DNA from: Candidatus Falkowbacteria bacterium RIFOXYC2_FULL_48_21
GTDB lineage: Bacteria > Patescibacteriota > Patescibacteriia > UBA11705 > JABHMO01
Reading direction: 5' to 3'
Length of the DNA: 8,082 bases
Assembly (NCBI GenBank): GCA_001778275.1
Contig: MFGM01000073.1
Location: 1-8,082, forward strand
Positions 5,031 through 8,082 of the stretch are shown piece by piece (positions within the stretch are counted from its first letter, which is position 1; each line of letters begins with the position of its first letter). The position numbers were made by a program, and so were the translations under genes. Below the pieces are notes generated by a model. It was not told the origin of the DNA and did no database searches. It was given only the letters and a program-made list of their open reading frames with translations.

Positions 5031-5693
5031 TTATTTGGATTTTTTAGGTTCCGCCGCCTTGGCCGCATCTCCCGCGACCGGAGCCGCCGCGCCCCCAGCC
5101 GGAGCCGCCGCGCCTTCGACAGGAGTCGCTGACTGAGCCGCTTCTTCCACCTTTTCTTCTTCTGGCGTGGCCACGATGGCAATCACTTCACCCGGATTGC
5201 TCAAAACTTCAATCCCATCCGGAATCACCAAATCTTTCACAACGATTCGATCGTTCAACGCTTTGAGCGCGGAAAGCGATACCTTCAACTCGGAAATCAT
5301 ATCTTTGGCCAAACAACGAATCTTAAGTTTGTCCATATTGGTGACCAAGATGCCGCCCAAATCCTTAACCGCCGAAGACTCATCGACAAAATTCAGTTCC
5401 ACTTCCACTTCCAATTTTTGACCAGCCTTGATCTGATAAAAATCAACATGCCGAATGATATCCCTGACCGGCGTATAGTCAACCGCCTTGATCAAAACCT
5501 CACGCGATTTGGCTTCGCCCTCAATGGCTAAATTGATGATTGAACTTTCACCGGCCGCTTCATACAACTTGCCAAACTCAACCGGATGCAAAGAAATTAA
5601 TTTGTTTTCTTTTATTTCCGGACCGTAAACCACCGCCAAAAGGCGATCCGCCTCTTTTTCTTTTCGTAATTTTGCCTTTAATTCGTGCACCAT
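5031..5693 (-). CDS. rplY: 50S ribosomal protein bL25 (Ctc/TL5 two-domain type)
   Basis: bL25 binds 5S rRNA in the large subunit. The 220-residue product has the 5S-binding domain (about 1-88: AVVYGPEI at 20-27, then VLIKAVDYTPVRDIIRHVDF at 66-85) and the second TL5/Ctc domain (about 89-178: GQKLEVEVELNFV, DLGGILV, LSNPGEVIAIVA). The basic loop usually found near the start (GKG-x-x-R region) is shortened to LRKEKEADRL. The tail (179-220) is low complexity: a Glu-rich piece, then an Ala/Pro/Gly repeat and a basic end PKKSK. It has its own promoter (5755-5783) and terminator (4981-5013), so it is probably monocistronic. The leader of about 55 nt is very A/T rich and lacks an SD. Confidence 0.94.
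   Translation of the reverse strand: MVHELKAKLRKEKEADRLLAVVYGPEIKENKLISLHPVEFGKLYEAAGESSIINLAIEGEAKSREVLIKAVDYTPVRDIIRHVDFYQIKAGQKLEVEVELNFVDESSAVKDLGGILVTNMDKLKIRCLAKDMISELKVSLSALKALNDRIVVKDLVIPDGIEVLSNPGEVIAIVATPEEEKVEEAAQSATPVEGAAAPAGGAAAPVAGDAAKAAEPKKSK
5078..5114 (-). repeat. 21-nt-offset direct repeat encoding the Ala/Pro tail of bL25
   Basis: A 16-nt word (CCGGAGCCGCCGCGCC on the + strand) occurs at 5078-5093 and 5099-5114. The 21-nt offset is seven codons, giving two copies of a GAAAP-type peptide unit in the C-terminal tail. This looks like an in-frame tandem duplication. Confidence 0.7.
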
Positions 5694-5754
5694 AATATAA
5701 TTTAAAAACGTTTATAAATAGCCTTATTTTATTGTAATTTTATTAACGAAAGGC

Positions 5755-5783
5755 AGTATACCAAAGCGTTTAAAATAAGTCAA
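5755..5783 (-). promoter_or_regulatory. Sigma70-type promoter for rplY
   Basis: On the - strand TTGACT (5783-5778) and TATACT (5760-5755) are exactly 17 nt apart, each 5 of 6 to consensus. Transcription would start near 5748, giving a leader of about 55 nt. The -35 hexamer is identical to that of the promoter at 3356-3384 and overlaps the edge of the palindrome at 5779-5832. Confidence 0.7.
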
Positions 5784-5832
5784 ATATTACCGAGATTAGT
5801 ATGATTATTATGATTAATCTGATTATTTGGTC
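5779..5832. repeat. Imperfect inverted repeat built on GATTA between rodA and rplY
   Basis: The left arm 5779-5800 and the right arm 5812-5832 are approximate reverse complements with short gaps; the strongest inner pairing is AGATTA (5793-5798)/TAATCT (5815-5820). The segment also has three close TGATTA words (5802, 5811 and 5820). It lies 24 nt past the rodA stop and touches the rplY -35 box, so it could act as a rodA 3' structure or an rplY operator. No clear U-tract is present. Confidence 0.45.
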
Positions 5833-5856
5833 AGGACAATCCGCTAAATCCGCGTT

Positions 5857-6984
5857 CTAACCGTTGAATCCATGTTCTCCCCTATCCGTACTACCATCGA
5901 TACGCACACTTTGGGCAATGCCGAGCATAATCAGACTGGAAACCAAGAAACTGCCGCCATAACTGATAAACGGCAAAGAAATACCCATAACCGGCAAAAG
6001 TCCCATGTTCATGCCAACGTTCACCACGAGATGAATGAAAAAAATACTCATTATTCCCAAAACCACAAATAATCCGAAGTCGTCCGGCGCTTGGCGCGCC
6101 ACGCGCAGCAAACGATAAAAAATCACCCCCCAGCAAATAATCACCAGGGCCACGCCAAAAAAACCAAGCTCCTCCGCGATTACCGCAAAAATAAAATCGG
6201 TTTGCGCTTCCGGAATGAATTTCAATTGACTTTGCGAACCAAAGCCGAGGCCGCGCCCGAAAAATCGTCCCGAACCGATGGCAATGAGAGCCTGCGAAAC
6301 ATTGTAACCGCTACCAAGCGGATCGGCCGCGGGATTGAGAAAAACCGCGACTCGCTCTTTTTGATAATCTTGCAAAACGAACAACCAAGCGACCAGCGAC
6401 AATAAAAGCAAAATTACTAAAATAATTGCGATCACTCGCCGACTCATGCCGGTCAGAATGAGCATAATAAACCATGTACCGAGAAGCACCAACGCTGAAC
6501 CAAAATCCGGCTGCAACATCACCAAAAAGACAAAAGACAGACAAATGAACGCGCTGACAATAACGTGTTTACCGGACTGAAATCGTTGCAAGCGATTGCT
6601 GAAAAATTTAGCCAACACGATTACCATGGCAATCTTAGCCAGCTCTACCGGCTGCACGCCAAGGCCACCGAATGAAAACCAACCGCGCGTACCATTGATC
6701 GTCGTGCCAAAAAGCAGCACGGCGAAAAGCATAATTATCGACAGAATATAAATTATTCGTCCATACACCCGCCAACCGGAAGACCTCGACACGCCCGCCA
6801 GCCAAGCCATGGCAAAACCGATAATGCCGAAAATGATTTGCTTGTGAAAATCGTTGAAATCCGGCGGATCATGACTCAGACTCACGCTGTAAATCGCGGC
6901 CAGCCCAAGCGCGTATAACGCAAAAACGCCCGCAAACAAAATCCAGTCAAAGCGCCACAGATTGTCCGCTATTCGCCGAAACAT
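5857..6984 (-). CDS. rodA: Rod-shape SEDS peptidoglycan polymerase RodA (FtsW/RodA/SpoVE family)
   Basis: SEDS proteins polymerise lipid II into glycan strands at the inner membrane, working with a class B penicillin-binding protein. The 375-residue product is almost all membrane helices (about ten), starting with FDWILFAGVFALYALGLAAI (12-31). Family motifs are clear: NGTRGWFSFGGLGVQPVELAK (97-117), QPDFGSALVLL (158-168), FLNPAADPLGSGYN (215-228), GLGFGSQSQLKFIPEAQTDF (245-264) with the essential Asp at 263, IAEELGFFG (269-277), and NVGMNMGLLPVMGISLPFIS (322-341) ending SYGGSF. The length and motif set fit RodA better than FtsW. The end (STDRGEHGFNG) is hydrophilic. No partner PBP2, mreB or mreC is in the window. 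The start at ATG 6984 lacks an SD. Confidence 0.95.
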   Translation of the reverse strand: MFRRIADNLWRFDWILFAGVFALYALGLAAIYSVSLSHDPPDFNDFHKQIIFGIIGFAMAWLAGVSRSSGWRVYGRIIYILSIIMLFAVLLFGTTINGTRGWFSFGGLGVQPVELAKIAMVIVLAKFFSNRLQRFQSGKHVIVSAFICLSFVFLVMLQPDFGSALVLLGTWFIMLILTGMSRRVIAIILVILLLLSLVAWLFVLQDYQKERVAVFLNPAADPLGSGYNVSQALIAIGSGRFFGRGLGFGSQSQLKFIPEAQTDFIFAVIAEELGFFGVALVIICWGVIFYRLLRVARQAPDDFGLFVVLGIMSIFFIHLVVNVGMNMGLLPVMGISLPFISYGGSFLVSSLIMLGIAQSVRIDGSTDRGEHGFNG

Positions 6985-6987
6985 AAA

Positions 6988-7013
6988 ATAGGGGGTTCAT
7001 TCCCTATCTTATA
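6988..7013 (-). promoter_or_regulatory. Possible rodA -10 box and start-proximal hairpin
   Basis: On the - strand TATAAG (7013-7008, 5 of 6 to TATAAT) lies 23 nt before the rodA ATG; the best -35 candidate, TTGTGA, is only 15 nt upstream of it. Just downstream, ATAGGG (7007-7002) and CCCTAT (6993-6988) form a 6-bp inverted repeat with an 8-nt loop, followed by TTTT and the ATG. If the -10 box is used, transcription starts inside the hairpin, so the hairpin matters only for longer read-through transcripts. Confidence 0.3.
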
Positions 7014-7024
7014 CGATTCCTTCC

Positions 7025-7120
7025 CAAATCACAAATCTTAAGGTTGAAATCATAAATGCCCGCCAGCATCCCCCACCAGCCTAGGCATTTCAGATTTTTG
7101 ATTTATAATTTTCGATTTCG
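7025..7120. repeat. Imperfect inverted repeat built on AAATC between DUF2164 and rodA
   Basis: A perfect inner pair AAATGCC (7054-7060)/GGCATTT (7084-7090) encloses a 23-nt C-rich loop. Outward, both arms (7025-7053 and 7091-7120) are rich in AAATC on the left and GATTT on the right and stay loosely complementary. The 229-nt space 6985-7213 holds no gene that I can support; besides this repeat it contains a small A/T palindrome, TTACTAAATAGTAA (7173-7186). Confidence 0.45.
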
Positions 7121-7213
7121 GCTTATAAAATCATCAAATCAGACAGCCGGGCGAACAAGACAAAATTATTTCTTACTAAATAGTAAATCCAAATCCACAT
7201 CAAGATTTTCAAA

Positions 7214-7432
7214 TTATTTTTTCACAACGCCTTTTGTGTCGCTGATTGCCTTGTTATAAGCATCTTCGACCAACGCCTGTGAAAAGAAATCTAGAATTTC
7301 GCCGGCGGCCACCATACCGATTTGTTCGTTTCTTTTTGTTTTGAAAAACGTGATTGTCTCGTCAACAAGTTGCGCTTTTCTTTCATCGGTCAAAATATCC
7401 CATTTTCGCCTCATCTTATTCATATACTCCAT
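7214..7432 (-). CDS. DUF2164 family small protein
   Basis: The product of up to 72 residues matches my recollection of DUF2164 along its core: a WDILTDERKAQLVDETITFF helix region (11-30), then R-N-E-Q-I-G (34-39), a short Ala/Gly segment, ILDFFSQAL (46-54) and a conserved Tyr-Asn (YNKAISD, 59-65). The family is small, soluble and of unknown function, with the pattern E-I-G ... LLDFF ... YN-x-G. The start is uncertain: ATGs at 7432, 7423 and 7414 are all in frame. A GGAG inside the first codons could serve the later two, but its spacing is short for 7423 and long for 7414. No clear promoter was found, so it may be read from the gene upstream. The stop is TAA 7214-7216. Confidence 0.75.
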   Translation of the reverse strand: MEYMNKMRRKWDILTDERKAQLVDETITFFKTKRNEQIGMVAAGEILDFFSQALVEDAYNKAISDTKGVVKK

Positions 7433-7433
7433 T

Positions 7434-7527
7434 CGATTAACCGATTAACGTGATTAACCCACCCTCCCCCAGTTAAAACGTGGGGGCTATTTTGCTTTCT
7501 TGCTTTCTTGTTTTCTTGTTTTTTTCC
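7434..7527. repeat. Intergenic repeats and G-rich hairpin upstream of DUF2164
   Basis: Read on the + strand this holds three GATTAAC words (7436, 7444, 7453), then a hairpin CCCCCA (7467-7472)/TGGGGG (7482-7487), then a pyrimidine stretch with reiterated TTTCTTG units (about 7495-7527). On the - strand, the direction of the flanking genes, the order is a purine tract after the upstream stop, the C/G hairpin, GGGGGAGGGTGGG and three GTTAATC words just before the DUF2164 start. The hairpin has no U-tract on the - strand, so it is a poor terminator in the gene direction. Confidence 0.5.
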
Positions 7528-7534
7528 TATTCCA

Positions 7535-8082
7535 CTACTTGGGCTCCCCCGACTTCACCTCAAACCCCTTGAACGCGGCCGAATCCAAAATATTCACATC
7601 GGGAAAAACTTGAATTTCAACATTGCGCGGCACGTCTTGAAAAACATTACGACTGACGCTGACTTTTTCGCCGGCGTTGATTTTGTCCAGTGTCACGGAA
7701 AACACACCGACCAGATTCTCCTGTTTCAAGAGCAGGACGGTAAACCGCGGCTCCCAAAAATTGTAAGCGCTGCGATTGATAATATCAAACCGAAATCCGG
7801 CCAAGCCGTCATCGCCGGCCTCACTGCTGGCCAAAGACACAGCGTTTGCGAACTCAAACTGCAAAAATTTTTCCGCGGCGGTGGCGTAGTTGGCCACTTT
7901 TTCCCACTGGATATTTTCAATCAATATGTTGGCATCGGTAATGTTTTTTTCAGATTGGTAGTTCAAATACAAAACAAACTTGTTCTGCTCCGGCAAGGCA
8001 AAATCGGTTTTGACGTTTGTTTTTTCATCATCCGCCAAAACAAACGAATAATCAAACGCTCGCGCCAACCATTGTTGATTCG
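7535..8082 (-). CDS. C-terminal part of a putative extracytoplasmic protein (5' end outside window)
   Basis: The frame is open to the right edge; its first full codons read NQQWLARAFDYSFVL, so an apparent TTG start at 8068 is internal and the gene is truncated by the window. About 181 residues are visible. The first part (FDYSFVLADDEKTNVKTDF, then KFVLYLNYQSEKNITDANI) and the second (FDIINRSAYNFWEPRFTVLL, then VGVFSVTLDKINAGEKVSVS, then a PDVNILD segment near the end) look beta-rich and modular. The second resembles small Ig-like FxLYD-type domains. From memory, 'SAYNFWE' together with a late 'P-D-(I/V)-N-(I/L)-(F/L)-D' recurs in patescibacterial membrane proteins of unknown function; this is an inference. 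No membrane segment is visible in this part; one may precede it. It ends at TAG 7535-7537. Confidence 0.7.
   Translation of the reverse strand, partial: NQQWLARAFDYSFVLADDEKTNVKTDFALPEQNKFVLYLNYQSEKNITDANILIENIQWEKVANYATAAEKFLQFEFANAVSLASSEAGDDGLAGFRFDIINRSAYNFWEPRFTVLLLKQENLVGVFSVTLDKINAGEKVSVSRNVFQDVPRNVEIQVFPDVNILDSAAFKGFEVKSGEPK

Noticed and set aside
7173..7186. Palindrome TTACTAAATAGTAA as a DUF2164 terminator
   Set aside because: The stem is short and entirely A/T-rich with only one G-C pair per arm position set, and no U-tract follows on the - strand.
8066..8068. TTG start for the right-edge gene
   Set aside because: The frame stays open through N-Q-Q-W to the window edge, so the codon is an internal Leu of a truncated gene.
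1..8082. Recoding of UGA as in some Candidate Phyla Radiation groups
   Set aside because: TGA ends the left-edge gene, prmC, and both small genes of the 2781-3307 unit at natural C-termini, and none of the conserved genes contains in-frame TGA.

Overview
This window is a housekeeping region of a bacterial chromosome. It most resembles a Candidate Phyla Radiation (Patescibacteria, Parcubacteria-like) genome. The reasons are small, compact genes; A/T-rich leaders mostly without Shine-Dalgarno (SD) sequences; several small membrane-anchored proteins of unknown function; a PrmC with NLPY where NPPY is usual; and an edge protein with an 'AYNFWE' motif that I associate from memory with patescibacterial membrane proteins. 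The phylum call is an inference. The genetic code looks standard: TAA, TAG and TGA all close genes, and no TGA interrupts a recognisable gene.

Left part, + strand: the 3' end of an unrecognised gene (1-212), then rpmE (bL31), prfA (RF1) and prmC (the methyltransferase that modifies the release-factor GGQ glutamine). rpmE has a good promoter and a long leader, and ends at a terminator. A strikingly symmetric array of eight 7-nt words separates it from prfA. prfA and prmC are 2 nt apart, so the modifying enzyme and its substrate are co-expressed. A bidirectional terminator at about 2751-2781 closes this block.

Right part, - strand, read from high to low coordinates: a gene entering from the right edge (7535-8082, unknown, possibly membrane-anchored), a DUF2164 protein (7214-7432), rodA (5857-6984, SEDS peptidoglycan polymerase), rplY/ctc (5031-5693, bL25), a DUF3048/YerB-like anchored protein (3871-4896) overlapping a single-pass membrane protein (3387-3878), and a two-gene unit of small unknown proteins (3119-3307 and 2781-3122) overlapping by ATGA. 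Very good sigma70-type promoters can be read for rplY (TTGACT-N17-TATACT) and for the small pair (TTGACT-N17-TAAAAT).

I see no CRISPR array, transposase, tRNA, rRNA, defence locus or biosynthetic cluster. The most unusual signals are (1) the small membrane gene near 3331, whose strong promoter and SD lead to ATG-GAA-TAG, an amber stop at codon 3 in front of an otherwise intact frame; and (2) a recurring intergenic architecture in which long imperfect palindromes, each built from its own reiterated short word, sit beside rpmE, prfA, rplY/rodA and rodA/DUF2164. No gap between genes exceeds 300 nt.
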